A stretch of DNA of 64,000 nt from JAGPDF01 sp052035735 (GTDB lineage: Bacteria > Acidobacteriota > Thermoanaerobaculia > Multivoradales > JAGPDF01), in contig JBPOHI010000003.1 in the NCBI GenBank assembly GCA_052035735.1, forward strand, positions 4,306-68,305. Direction: 5' to 3'. Positions 1 through 9,751 of this stretch are shown piece by piece. Below the pieces are notes generated by a model, which had not been told where the DNA came from, ran no database searches, and saw only the letters and a list, made by a program, of their open reading frames with translations. The number at the start of each line of letters is the position of its first letter. The stretch's first letter is position 1. A program made the position numbers and the translations under genes.

Positions 1-2
1 CG

Positions 3-3000
3 ACCTTTGCCCGTCTCGGGCTGCTCGACTTTCCCTCCCTCGCGGTCGGGCTCAATAACCTGCTGGTCGCCTGGTCCCATCGGCCGCTCTTCGCTCGCCT
101 CGCCGACGGAGGCAGCGCGCCGGTCGCCTGGCGGAGCTATGCCGAGGTGCGTCGCGACGCCTTCGCTCTGGCTCGAGCCTGGGAGGATCTCGGCCTGGCG
201 CCGGAGGCGAACGTCGGGATCCTGGTCGACGAGAACGCGCCGGAGTTTTACCTCGCCGAGCTTGCCGCGGTGCTCTCGCACCGCGCCTCGGTGGGCCTGC
301 CCGCCGGACTCTCCGGCGAGGCGCTCGGCGGCATTGCCGGCCGCGCCGGGCTCGGAGTGATCGTGGCGGATCGCAGGGGCGTCGAGCTGCTGCGTACGCC
401 GGCGTGCGCCGCGGCGCGCGCTGCGCTCGCGGCACACGCCCCGGTCCTCGCCTTCGGTGCCGGGCTGCCCGAGCTGCTCCCGGACGAGCGCCGGCTGGAG
501 GCGCTGCTCGCTGCCGGCGAGGGACTCGACGCCTGGCGAGCGCCGTCGGGCCTGGGCCTGGCGAGCGGCATCCTGCACGACGACGCACCCGGCCACGTGC
601 GCGCCCGCGAGCTCGGCATCGCCGCCGATGGTGTCGACGACCTGTTCACCATCCTGTTCACCTCGGGGAGCACCGGCGAGCCCAAGGGGACGCTCGCCAC
701 CCGCCGCCGCTGGGCGGAGGAGATGTGCGCCGAGGTCGACCTGTGGCCCTCGGTCGGCGCCTCGTTCCCGCCGTCGGCGATCGCCGGCGATCGCGGTTCG
801 GTCTGGCGCGCGCTGACCAACGGCGGACGGGTCGGTTTCGTGCGCCGCGGCGCCGAGCTGTTCCACGATCTTCGCCGGCTGCGCCCGACGCTGTTCGACG
901 TGCCGCCGGTCATCTGGAACACGCTCTACGGCGAGTACCGGCGCGCGATCGCCCGCGCCGATCTCGACGTTGCCGAAGTCGCCGCGGTGCGACGCCGCTT
1001 CCGCGACGCGCTCGGCGGCCGGATCGCCTTCATGGCGACTGGTGGGGCGCCCTCCGACGCGGGCGTGCGGCGCACGATGGAGACGCTGTTCGGCGTCGCC
1101 ATGTCGGAGGGCTACGGCACCACCGAAACCGGCTTCATCGCCCGCAACGGCGTCCTGCTGCCGGGCATCGAATATCGCCTCCTCGACCGGCCCGAGCTCG
1201 GCTTCACCGCCGCCGACCGGCCGCTGCCGCGCGGCGAGCTCGCGGTGCGCACGGCGCGCTCGACGGCGCGGTATCTGGATGCCCGATCGGGGGCCGACTC
1301 AGAGTTCACCGTCGACGGGTTCTTCCGCACCGGCGATCTGGTCGAGCTGGGGCCAGGTCGCCGGGTGCGCGTCGTCGGGCGTTCGAAGCTGACCTTCAAG
1401 CTCGCCGGCGCGGAGCTCGTTTCGCCGGAGGAGCTCGAGCGCGTTTATGCGCGCAGCGAGGCGGTCGAGCAGATCTGGATCACCGCCGCGCCAGGCGCGG
1501 CGCGGGTCGTGGCGGTAGTGGTGCCGCGACGGGATGGCATCGACGAGCGCGAGCTCGCCGACGAGCTGCTGCGCGTCGCCGGCGAGGCGGCGCTGCGCCC
1601 GCACGAGCGCGTGGCGGCCGTGGTGATCGCGCAACGCGAAGGCGGCGCCTCGCCCTGGACGGTGGAGAACGGGCTTCTCACGCCCTCCTTCAAGATTCAC
1701 CGGCGAGCGCTCGCTGATCGCTACCGCGAGGCAATAGCCAAGGCTGTTGCCGCCATCTTCGATCCCGATCTGGACGCCGGGTTCGGAGCGCATGCGAGCT
1801 CCTCGGCGAAAGCTCTCACAAGGAACGAAGGCGCAGCCGCCGAGACGCTGCGCAGTAGCTCCGATATGGCCTCCATCGCCGCCATCGTCGCAGCGGTTCT
1901 GCGACGGCCGCGGGAGGAGATCGACCTCGAGCGTTCCTTCGCCGAGCAGGGCGGCGACTCGCTGGCCTCACTCGAGTTCGCAATGCGGATCGAGGAGGTC
2001 TTCGGCGGCAAGGAGCGGCTCGACGAAGCCGTGCAGGCGCGGCCGGAATCGATTGCCAACCGACCGCTGCGCGAGCTGGCAGACTGGCTCGTGCCAAGTC
2101 GTTTCGCCATCGCGGACGGCTCTGCAGCGAGCGGAGGCCCGCCGAAAGTCCTTTCCTCGTCCGGTCCTTCTGCTCTTTCGAAGGAAGGCGCGGCGCCCCA
2201 GCCTGAAACTGCCGGCGAGCTCGAGCTGGCGAATCTCGATGCGGTCGATGTACCCGCGATCACCGACGGGATTCCCCAGGCGACCTCGCGCGACGTCCTG
2301 GTCACCGGCGCGAACGGTTTTCTCGGTATTCACCTCCTCGACCGCCTGCAGCGGACCCTGCCTGCCGGCGCGCGCATTTTCGCCCTCGTCCGGGCAGGGA
2401 GCGATCCTGCGGCCTGCGAGCGGCTGCGGCAGGCGGCGGCCGCTGCCGGCCTCGCCGAGCCGAACCTCACTGCCGATCCGCAGAGTGGAACGGCCAGGGT
2501 CGTCGGCATCGCCGGCCGGCTCGATGCGGAGCGCTTCGGGCTCGAGGCTCAGCGCTGGGACGAGCTCGCCGGCGAGACGGGGCTCGTGATCCATGTCGCG
2601 GCGAGCGTCACCGGCGCGAGTGGCTACGAGGCGCTGCGCGCGACGAACGTCATCGGCACCCGCCGGGCGTTGGAGCTCGCCACGACGCGGACGCTCAAGG
2701 CGTTCCATCTCGTCTCGTCGCTCAACGTCTCGCTGCTGGTCGCCGGACCGGGCCACGGCATCGCCGCCGAAACGACGCCGATCCCCGAGCGCCTCTCGCG
2801 GCAGCAGTTCGACGCCAATACCGGCTACGCGATCACCAAGTGGGTTGGCGAGCGCATGCTGCAGGAGCTGGCGAAGCGGAGTGATTCGAGAGGTTGGAGG
2901 GGTGGCCGCCTGCGCGCGTCGATCAGCCGGCCGGCGTTGCTCTCGTGGTCGCGGGCGACCGGCTACGCCAACGATCACGACTGGTTGACGCGAGTCCTCT

Positions 3001-3551
3001 CGTCCTGCCTCACGACGCGGTCGATTCCCGGTCCGCCCGAAGCCGGCGTCCCGGGCTGGACACCCGAGACCGAAACCTCGGCCCGCGGCCTCGATCTCGT
3101 TCCGGTCGACTTCGCGGCCGAGGCGATCGCGCACCTCGCCGAGCTCACGCGCGACGCCCCGCCGGGCGCCGCGCCCGGCGCGAGCGCCGTGCCGGTCTTC
3201 CACGTCTCGAATCTCGCCGCGGGAGAGCGCGGCCTGGTCACGCTGCCGCGTCTGCTCGACCTGCTCGTGCAGGCCGACCTCGAGACGCGACCGGAGTCCG
3301 GCGACGAGCCCGACCTGGCGCCACTCGAAGTCGTGACACCGGCCGAGTGGCGATCCCGGGTGGAGTCGGCGGGCGCCGCGGCGCTGCCGATCCTCGGCCA
3401 GCTGCGGCAGTCGATCCCCTCCCTGCCGCGCACGCCGACGGCGCAGTTTCGCGCCGCGGCGGGGAGCGCTTTGTCGGACTCTGGCATCGACGCCGGGACG
3501 CTCGCCGCCTTCGTGCGGGCGCACGGCCTCCCGGCACACGGCGCGGGATAG
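3..3551 (+). CDS. Carboxylic acid reductase-like A-PCP-R enzyme (5' end outside the window)
   Basis: The reading frame is open from base 3, so the gene starts upstream of the window; the GTG at 147 is internal, because the residues before it continue the adenylation domain. Three domains are seen in order. The adenylation domain carries TSGSTGEPKG near 660-690 and GYGTTETG near 1110. A carrier domain has GGDSL, with the attachment serine codon at 1959-1961. A thioester-reductase/Rossmann domain begins with VTGANGFLG near 2301. The stretch ending ENGLLTPSFKIHRR and the A-PCP-R order match carboxylic acid reductases, which activate a carboxylate with ATP, load it on phosphopantetheine and release the aldehyde with NADPH. 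About 1180 residues are visible, near the usual family size, so little is missing. The substrate cannot be told. A single-module NRPS-like reductase is the alternative. Confidence 0.82.
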   Translation, partial: TFARLGLLDFPSLAVGLNNLLVAWSHRPLFARLADGGSAPVAWRSYAEVRRDAFALARAWEDLGLAPEANVGILVDENAPEFYLAELAAVLSHRASVGLPAGLSGEALGGIAGRAGLGVIVADRRGVELLRTPACAAARAALAAHAPVLAFGAGLPELLPDERRLEALLAAGEGLDAWRAPSGLGLASGILHDDAPGHVRARELGIAADGVDDLFTILFTSGSTGEPKGTLATRRRWAEEMCAEVDLWPSVGASFPPSAIAGDRGSVWRALTNGGRVGFVRRGAELFHDLRRLRPTLFDVPPVIWNTLYGEYRRAIARADLDVAEVAAVRRRFRDALGGRIAFMATGGAPSDAGVRRTMETLFGVAMSEGYGTTETGFIARNGVLLPGIEYRLLDRPELGFTAADRPLPRGELAVRTARSTARYLDARSGADSEFTVDGFFRTGDLVELGPGRRVRVVGRSKLTFKLAGAELVSPEELERVYARSEAVEQIWITAAPGAARVVAVVVPRRDGIDERELADELLRVAGEAALRPHERVAAVVIAQREGGASPWTVENGLLTPSFKIHRRALADRYREAIAKAVAAIFDPDLDAGFGAHASSSAKALTRNEGAAAETLRSSSDMASIAAIVAAVLRRPREEIDLERSFAEQGGDSLASLEFAMRIEEVFGGKERLDEAVQARPESIANRPLRELADWLVPSRFAIADGSAASGGPPKVLSSSGPSALSKEGAAPQPETAGELELANLDAVDVPAITDGIPQATSRDVLVTGANGFLGIHLLDRLQRTLPAGARIFALVRAGSDPAACERLRQAAAAAGLAEPNLTADPQSGTARVVGIAGRLDAERFGLEAQRWDELAGETGLVIHVAASVTGASGYEALRATNVIGTRRALELATTRTLKAFHLVSSLNVSLLVAGPGHGIAAETTPIPERLSRQQFDANTGYAITKWVGERMLQELAKRSDSRGWRGGRLRASISRPALLSWSRATGYANDHDWLTRVLSSCLTTRSIPGPPEAGVPGWTPETETSARGLDLVPVDFAAEAIAHLAELTRDAPPGAAPGASAVPVFHVSNLAAGERGLVTLPRLLDLLVQADLETRPESGDEPDLAPLEVVTPAEWRSRVESAGAAALPILGQLRQSIPSLPRTPTAQFRAAAGSALSDSGIDAGTLAAFVRAHGLPAHGAG

Positions 3552-3583
3552 GATCGGGCCGGAGCTGGGGAGCCCCGACGACC

Positions 3584-4771
3584 ATGACGAAGCCTCTGAC
3601 CTCGATCGAACCGGGAGTGCTCGACGAACTGAATCGGCTGAATGCCGGCCGCGGCCCGCTCGTGGGCTGGCTCGAGGGGCTCGAAGCCCATCGCCAGGAG
3701 GTTTCGGCGGCGGTCTACGGGCGCGTCCGCGAGGACTACGTGAAGCGGATCGCCGAGCTCGACCGGCAGGCGACGCCTCTGCGGCTCGAAGCGACGCGTG
3801 CGATCGGCGAGCTCGACGGGCAGCTCGCCGGTCTCGCCAGCGAGCAGCGCGACATCGAGCTCGACCTGGAGGAGCTCGAGCTGCGGTATCGCCTCGACGA
3901 GTTCTCGGCCGAGGAGTTCGAGCGGCGCGCGCAGGGACCGCGTGCGCGGATCGAGGCGCTGACCGGCGAGGTCGGGACGCTGCGCTCGAGCCGTGAGCGG
4001 TGGGTCGAGGCGCGTGGCGAAGTGGGGTCGGAAAGCCCAGCGCCGCAGGCGAAAGACACTCCGCAGGCGCCAGACTCTCCGCATGCGACGCAGGCCGCCG
4101 CGGCGACCCCCGGTGGCAGCCGGGCGCCCGAGCCGCCTGCGCCGCCGGTCGCCGCCGCTCCCCCTGTCATGGCCCCCGCGCCGCCGCCGGCCGCCGCAGC
4201 CGTCGCAGCGGTGGGCGCCACGGTGCTCAGCCCGGCGTCGATCACCATGCCGCGGCCCATTCCGCCGCCCCGGCCGTCGTCGGCGGCCATCCCTGTGCCG
4301 CCGCCCATGGCCGATGGCGCGACGAGCATCGGTGAATCTCTCGGCCCGCTGCCCGCACCCTCCGTCGCTGCGACGATGGCCCCGCCGCCTTCCATGCCGG
4401 CTCCGGCGCCGCTCGATCGCACCGTGATCTACACGCCGGAGCCGCCGGCGGAGGCCCCCGCCGGGGGCGTCACGCAGCGACTGCTGGCGCGACTCGTTCC
4501 GGTCGACGCGAGCGAGGCTTCGGCGCGGGAGTATGCGCTCGCGCCGGTGACGACCATCGGGCGGGTGGCCGACAACAGCGTCCAGCTCCAACAGGCGTCG
4601 GTCTCCCGGCACCATGCGATCCTGCGCCTGGCTGCGGACGGCTGGACGATCGAGGATCTCAAGGCGGAAAACGGTACCTGGGTGAACGGCGAGCGGGTCG
4701 GAGAGTGCCGCCTCGCGGACGGCGACCGGGTGAACATCGGCGCCGTGCGCTTCGTCTTCCGCCTGGACTGA
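3584..4771 (+). CDS. Coiled-coil protein with C-terminal FHA domain
   Basis: Begins at the ATG 32 bases after the preceding stop, with GGAGCTGGGG upstream as a ribosome site; the long open frame starting inside the previous gene is a shadow. Product 395 aa. Residues about 1-145 are charged and predicted to coil (ELDGQLAGLASEQRDIELDL). A proline/alanine-rich linker of about 150 residues follows, then an FHA domain at about 310-392, with GRVADNSVQL, SVSRHHA and ENGTWVNG as the phosphothreonine-binding loops. No signal peptide or membrane segment is seen, so it is probably cytoplasmic. It converges with the end of the lanthipeptide export operon and may read phosphorylation by a Ser/Thr kinase; that role is inferred from the FHA family, and the partner is unknown. 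Confidence 0.8.
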   Translation: MTKPLTSIEPGVLDELNRLNAGRGPLVGWLEGLEAHRQEVSAAVYGRVREDYVKRIAELDRQATPLRLEATRAIGELDGQLAGLASEQRDIELDLEELELRYRLDEFSAEEFERRAQGPRARIEALTGEVGTLRSSRERWVEARGEVGSESPAPQAKDTPQAPDSPHATQAAAATPGGSRAPEPPAPPVAAAPPVMAPAPPPAAAAVAAVGATVLSPASITMPRPIPPPRPSSAAIPVPPPMADGATSIGESLGPLPAPSVAATMAPPPSMPAPAPLDRTVIYTPEPPAEAPAGGVTQRLLARLVPVDASEASAREYALAPVTTIGRVADNSVQLQQASVSRHHAILRLAADGWTIEDLKAENGTWVNGERVGECRLADGDRVNIGAVRFVFRLD

Positions 4772-4817
4772 AGTCCGCCGGAAGGCTTCCCGCTTCGCAC
4801 TCTGGCAGAGGCTCGCG

Positions 4818-6353
4818 TCAGTCGAGAGCGATCTCGAGCTCGATCCGGTTGCGCTCGCCGACCCGCGACCAGCGGAGCTCGCGCGTCAGCGTCCGGACGA
4901 GATGGATCCCCAGTCCGCCGGGGGAGCGGTCGGCGAGCGCAGCGGCGGTGTCGGGTCGCGACCGGCTCACCGGATCGAACGCCGCCGCGTCGTCTTCCAG
5001 TCGATAACGCAGCTCGCAGAGGTCCCGGTCGAGATCGATACGGAACGCCATCTCGGTGGCGCCGGCGCCGTGGTTCGCCACGTTCGACGCGAGCTCGTCG
5101 TGGACCACGAGCAGGTCGTGCAGCCGCCCCTCGGCGACACCCTGGCGGCGCGCCCAGAGCGCGATCTCGGCGGCCGTCTCGGCGACCGCCGCGAGGTCCG
5201 GCCGGGTCGTTCGCTGGAGCGTCGCGGGCTCGCACCGAGCGGCGGCGATTCCGTCGAGACCTCTAGCGGCGAGGTCGAGGAGCTCCCGCGCCAGGGCCGG
5301 CGGCGGGAGAGGGGCCGTGGGCCGCCGCTCGAGGGCCTGCGCCGCCCTCTCGACGAGCCGCGCGAGCGCCGGGATGGCTTCCGCAGGCAGCGCTCCGCGG
5401 TAGATCTCCCAACGTCCACCCGGCGACGCCGGAGCGTCCGAGCGGAGACCGAGAAAGCGCAGGGCGCGCCGGGCCTCGTAGCTGCCGAAGGCCGCGAGGC
5501 TGCCGACGTAGTCGGCGAGGAGCTCGTCGAGCAGGTGGCTGCGGATCCGGCCGTGGCGGCGGAGCGTCAGGCAGTGGAAACACTCGTGGGCGAGGCGGAG
5601 GGCGAGCGAGCGTTCGCGCCAGGTCGCGGGATCGAGGTCCAGCTCTTCCGCCGGCACCGCCGAGTACGGCCCGTCGGAGAGCAGGATCAGCCGGTCCTGC
5701 CAGAGCTCCTTCCTGGGCCGGATACGGCTCGTCATCTCCGCCGCCCACTCCTCCTCGGTTGCGCTGCGCCCCACGGCGGCGAGCTCCGCCTCGAATCGGC
5801 GGCGCGCGGCGCCGACGCGATCCCAGTTCACCAGGCCTTTGACCAGACAGGCGCCCATCGCCTCCGGCACCGGCTCGGGCTCGTTGCGCGCGGTGAGGGT
5901 GCGCACCAGGCGCACGAAGTCGTTGCGGTGGCGGGCGACCAGCACGGGGATCGCTCCGGCGATGCTCTCTTCGACGTGCAGCGAGAGCAGATCCTCGCGC
6001 TCGAAGCCGAGCGGCGTGCGCCTCTCCGGCTCGGCCTCGCCCTGGCGCGTCGCACGGCGGTACTCGGCGCTCTCGGAGATTCCCGCCTCCACCGGGAAGC
6101 CGAGCTGCGGGAAGCGCAGGGCGAGCGTCCGCGCGACGCCGGCCTCGTGGGCCTCTGCCGCGTACTGCCGCCAGTACGGAATCTGCGGCTCCTCGGCGAG
6201 CGGCGTCTCGAGCTCTGCGGCCGGCAGCTCGGGATACGACTGGCCGAGGTAGTCGGCGAGCGCCTCGAGCGCGCTGCCTTGGGCGCCGAGGCCGGCGAGC
6301 AGCTGACGCCGCGCGCTCGCGATCCTGTCCGGAGCCTCGGGCGGAGAGGACAT
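4818..6353 (-). CDS. HExxH metallopeptidase-like domain fused to an RsbW-type ATPase domain
   Basis: 511 aa, last gene of the leftward lanthipeptide export operon, 14 bases after the FHA-ABC exporter. The N-terminal ~370 residues form a domain I cannot name; it carries a zincin-like motif HECFH (H256, E257, H260) with ELLAD 17 residues on (E277 a candidate third ligand). The last ~125 residues are a GHKL/HATPase domain of the anti-sigma-factor kinase type: VHDELASNVANHG is the N-box and GGLGIHLV a glycine box. RsbW-like kinases phosphorylate a STAS partner and are reversed by SpoIIE-type phosphatases; both kinds of partner are encoded at 25.7-27.9 kb. Whether the peptidase-like part cleaves anything, such as leader peptides, is speculation. 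No transmembrane segment is seen. Confidence 0.75.
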   Translation of the reverse strand: MSSPPEAPDRIASARRQLLAGLGAQGSALEALADYLGQSYPELPAAELETPLAEEPQIPYWRQYAAEAHEAGVARTLALRFPQLGFPVEAGISESAEYRRATRQGEAEPERRTPLGFEREDLLSLHVEESIAGAIPVLVARHRNDFVRLVRTLTARNEPEPVPEAMGACLVKGLVNWDRVGAARRRFEAELAAVGRSATEEEWAAEMTSRIRPRKELWQDRLILLSDGPYSAVPAEELDLDPATWRERSLALRLAHECFHCLTLRRHGRIRSHLLDELLADYVGSLAAFGSYEARRALRFLGLRSDAPASPGGRWEIYRGALPAEAIPALARLVERAAQALERRPTAPLPPPALARELLDLAARGLDGIAAARCEPATLQRTTRPDLAAVAETAAEIALWARRQGVAEGRLHDLLVVHDELASNVANHGAGATEMAFRIDLDRDLCELRYRLEDDAAAFDPVSRSRPDTAAALADRSPGGLGIHLVRTLTRELRWSRVGERNRIELEIALD

Positions 6354-6367
6354 CGTCGCGGCAGCCC

Positions 6368-9300
6368 TCAGGCGAGCTGGCGCTTGGCGAGCGCCGCGAA
6401 CAGTCCGTCCTTCGCCATGAGCTCGTCGAACGTCCCCTGCTCCTTGAGCTCTCCCTGCTCGAGATAGCAGATCCGGTCCGCCTGGACGATGGTTGACAGG
6501 CGGTGCGCGATGACGATGCGCGTCGCCGCGAGCTTGTTCATGCTTTCGGTGACGATCGCCTGCGTCTTGTTGTCGAGCGCCGAGGTGGCCTCGTCGAGGA
6601 ACAGGATGCGCGGCCTGTGGACGATGGCGCGGGCGATCATCAGGCGCTGCTTCTGGCCGCCCGAGAAGCCGCCGCCGCCCTCCGAGATCACGGTGTGCAT
6701 CTGCATCGGCATGGCGCGCACGTCGTCGGCGATGCCGGCCTTTTCAGCCGCCTCCCAGGCCTCCGCGACGGTGCGCGAGGAGGAGCCGACGATGTTGCGG
6801 TAGATGTCGGCCGGCAGCAGGCGGCTCTCCTGCAGCACGACGCCCATCTGCGAGCGCACCAGCCGGAGGTCGAGGGTGGCCAGATCCTGGCCGTCGTAGT
6901 AGACCGATCCGACCTCCGAAGTCTCGAAGCCGAGCATCAGCCGCATGAGCGTCGACTTGCCCGACCCCGAGCCGCCGACCAGCGCGACGAACTCGCCGGG
7001 CTTGATCTTGATCGAGACGTCCTTCAAGATCCACGGCCCGTCGGCGGAGTAGCGGAACGAGAGGTGCGAGATGTCGATCGCGCCGGAGAGCGTGCCCGGA
7101 TGCACCTTCGAGGCGTCGATCTCCGGCTTGGCCTCGAGCAGCGGCTTCAGGCGCTCCCAGATCGGCACGATGCGGAGCATCGACAGCGAGGCGTCGCCCA
7201 GCGCCTGCATCGCCGCGAGGAACATGCCGTAGGCGGCGGAGAAGGCGAGGAAGTCGCCGGTGGTCATCTCGAACGGTGTACCCGACTCCGCCGCCGACTG
7301 CTTGAGCGAAACCACGGTGAAGAAGATGAGCATCGTCGACAGCACCGGGAAGCAGGCGTTCCACACCTGCATGACGTTCTTCACCCGGCCGACGCGGAAG
7401 CTCACCTTGCGCTGCTCCGAGAAGGCCGTCGCCCAGACCCGGAAGGCGTGATTCTCCGCGCCGCAGACGCGGAGCTTGGCGACCCCGGAGATCAGCTGCA
7501 GGATGAGGCCGGTGATCCGACCGCGTTTGCGCTGCTCGTCGCGCTGATAGCGCAGCTGCAGGTAGTTGGCGAAGGTCGTGACCAGGACGTAGACGAGCGT
7601 AAGACCGATCCCCACCGCGGCCAGGGTGAAGTCGTAGCCCAGCATCTGGAAGACGTTGAACAGCGACGAGAACGAGCCGAGGATGGCGGCGATGCCGGCG
7701 CCGGCGACGATGCCGCGGATCTGGTCGACGCCCGACGCGCGATCGGCGAGATCGCCCGCCGAGTAGTCGCGGAAGAAGGTCATCGGCAGGTCGAGCAGAC
7801 GGTCCCAGACTGCGGACTGGGCGGCGTGGTCCATCTTGCCCTGCATCCGGATGGTGGCGATCGACTGGGTGATCTTGAAGGCGGCCTGGGCCAGGGCCAT
7901 GAGGAACAGGCCGCCGGCGAACTGGAAGAGCATCCCCTTCTCGGCCTCGGGGATCGCCGTGTCGAACACCTTGCCGGTGAGCAGCGGCGGCACCGTACCG
8001 AGCACGCCGAGCGCGATGCCCATCCAGACGACCGAGCGGAAGTCCGGGCCGAGACCGCGGATGGCGAAACGGATCAGCTGCTTCGCGCCCACCGGGCCGT
8101 CGGGGAAGCCGGCGTAGAAGGTGGTGGCGAACGACGCCAGGGTGCGCGCGTAGGCCGCGTCGACCGGCCGGCGCTCGCCGGTCACCGGATCGAGCGCCTC
8201 GTATTTCGTCGGCGAAAGCGGGAGAAGCGCGATCGGCGCCTTGGTCTCCTCGTTCTGCGCCAGCATCGGCCCCTGATCGTGCGCCCACCAGTCGTCGACC
8301 AGCGCCACGCGGCGGAGCCGGAGTCGCGAGGCGAGACAGACCGAGAGCACGCTGTCGTCGAAGCTTCGCTTCTCCTTGCCCTCCGGATGGCTCTTGATCG
8401 GCACGCCCAAGTGCCGCCCGATCGCCTGCATGGCGGCGAAGATCGGCCCGAGGTCTGCGCCGAGGAACGACTGGACGTTCCAGACGCCGGTGCCGCCGAG
8501 CACCGACCCGATGGCGCCCATCGCCGCCTCGCGCGCCCGCTCGGTCTCCGCCGCCTTGCTGCGCAGGCGCTGGAATTCGTCGACGTTCGACAGCCGCTTG
8601 TTGAGGAACTCGCCTTCGCAGAGCAGGCGGTGGAACGCTTCGAGGCCGGCCCAGGCGCGCGGATCTCCGACGGCGTCGGTGGTCGTGCGCGGTGTGCCCT
8701 TCAAACCGTCGGCGCCGCCGATGAGCTCCATCCAGCTGCCCGGGGCGAACGGGAAGAGCACGCCCTCGAGCTCCCACGAGGCGCTCGACATGCCGTCGAA
8801 GAGAAACTGCGCCGCCGGCATCTCGATCCAGGCGACGGCGCGCTCGCTCGACACCCGCTTGCCGGGGGCGGCTTCGAACGGCTTGCCCAGCTCGACCGTG
8901 ACGTCCGGGCGCGGGACCTCGAGATCGACGATGAGCCGTCGCGAGAGCGCCTCGAGCCAGCGCGCCACCAGGGGCGCGATGCGTTCGCGATGGGCGTCAC
9001 GCTCCGCCGCCATGCGCATCAGGCGAGCGGCCGAGAAGCGCCGCAGCTCGGAGCCCGCCTTGCCGGTGGCGAGGAAGCCCGACCCCATGCCGTAGCGGTC
9101 GGTATCCATGCCGAAGAAGAGTCCGCCTGCTTCGACGGTGACGAAGTGGGTGCGGGCGCCCGACGGCTCCCCCTGTTCGAGCGCCACGGTGAAGATCTCG
9201 ATGCGGCCGGATTCGACGAGATACACGGCGTCGGGATCGGAGAGCACGAAGGGCCGGTTGGCGACCATGACGACGGCTTCGCCCTCGTCCTCGAAGCTCT

Positions 9301-9751
9301 TCGGCTTCTCGATATGGCGCACGATCTCGGCGATGTCGGCGATCGAGATCGTGCGATCGGCCGGCGGTGGCGGCGCCGGCGCAGCGTAGATCACGGTCTC
9401 GGAGGCCGCGGGCGGCGGCGCCGGGTGCTCCACGACGACCTCGAACTCGGTCGCGCCGAGGCGGAACCGGCCGCCGTCGCCGAGCAGGCGTTCGCTGAGC
9501 CGTTCGGCGCCGACGAAGACTCCGTTGGCGCTGCCGTTGTCGATCACCAGCGCGCCCTCGGCGCGCTGGGCGACGCGCGCGTGGCGGCGCGACATGGCGG
9601 CATCGGCCACCGGCAGCGAGCACTCGGGCGAGCGGCCGACGAGGAGCTCGGTACCGTCAGCGGCGAGCTCGAACTCCCGGCCGACGAGTCCGTCGACCGG
9701 CGAGGCCGTCACCCGCAGCTTGACCTCAATGCGTCCGGATGAGGTCGGCAT
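6368..9751 (-). CDS. NHLP-type bacteriocin exporter, ABC permease/ATPase with N-terminal FHA domain
   Basis: 1127 aa. Residues about 20-105 are an FHA domain (VGRSPECSLPV, AMSRRHARV, NGSANGVFVG), which I do not know as part of the normal family layout. A family-typical N-terminal region with a cyclic-nucleotide-domain-like stretch follows (DAVYLVESGRIEIF), then an ABC type-1 membrane domain and an ATPase: Walker A GGSGSGKST, signature FSGGQKQR, Walker B ILFLDEATSALD. It matches the second, peptidase-less ABC protein of NHLM/NHLP natural-product export systems. The first 26 bases overlap the end of the C39 exporter gene, so the two are translationally linked and probably form one complex in the inner membrane. 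The FHA domain suggests control by Thr phosphorylation. Confidence 0.88.
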   Translation of the reverse strand: MPTSSGRIEVKLRVTASPVDGLVGREFELAADGTELLVGRSPECSLPVADAAMSRRHARVAQRAEGALVIDNGSANGVFVGAERLSERLLGDGGRFRLGATEFEVVVEHPAPPPAASETVIYAAPAPPPPADRTISIADIAEIVRHIEKPKSFEDEGEAVVMVANRPFVLSDPDAVYLVESGRIEIFTVALEQGEPSGARTHFVTVEAGGLFFGMDTDRYGMGSGFLATGKAGSELRRFSAARLMRMAAERDAHRERIAPLVARWLEALSRRLIVDLEVPRPDVTVELGKPFEAAPGKRVSSERAVAWIEMPAAQFLFDGMSSASWELEGVLFPFAPGSWMELIGGADGLKGTPRTTTDAVGDPRAWAGLEAFHRLLCEGEFLNKRLSNVDEFQRLRSKAAETERAREAAMGAIGSVLGGTGVWNVQSFLGADLGPIFAAMQAIGRHLGVPIKSHPEGKEKRSFDDSVLSVCLASRLRLRRVALVDDWWAHDQGPMLAQNEETKAPIALLPLSPTKYEALDPVTGERRPVDAAYARTLASFATTFYAGFPDGPVGAKQLIRFAIRGLGPDFRSVVWMGIALGVLGTVPPLLTGKVFDTAIPEAEKGMLFQFAGGLFLMALAQAAFKITQSIATIRMQGKMDHAAQSAVWDRLLDLPMTFFRDYSAGDLADRASGVDQIRGIVAGAGIAAILGSFSSLFNVFQMLGYDFTLAAVGIGLTLVYVLVTTFANYLQLRYQRDEQRKRGRITGLILQLISGVAKLRVCGAENHAFRVWATAFSEQRKVSFRVGRVKNVMQVWNACFPVLSTMLIFFTVVSLKQSAAESGTPFEMTTGDFLAFSAAYGMFLAAMQALGDASLSMLRIVPIWERLKPLLEAKPEIDASKVHPGTLSGAIDISHLSFRYSADGPWILKDVSIKIKPGEFVALVGGSGSGKSTLMRLMLGFETSEVGSVYYDGQDLATLDLRLVRSQMGVVLQESRLLPADIYRNIVGSSSRTVAEAWEAAEKAGIADDVRAMPMQMHTVISEGGGGFSGGQKQRLMIARAIVHRPRILFLDEATSALDNKTQAIVTESMNKLAATRIVIAHRLSTIVQADRICYLEQGELKEQGTFDELMAKDGLFAALAKRQLA

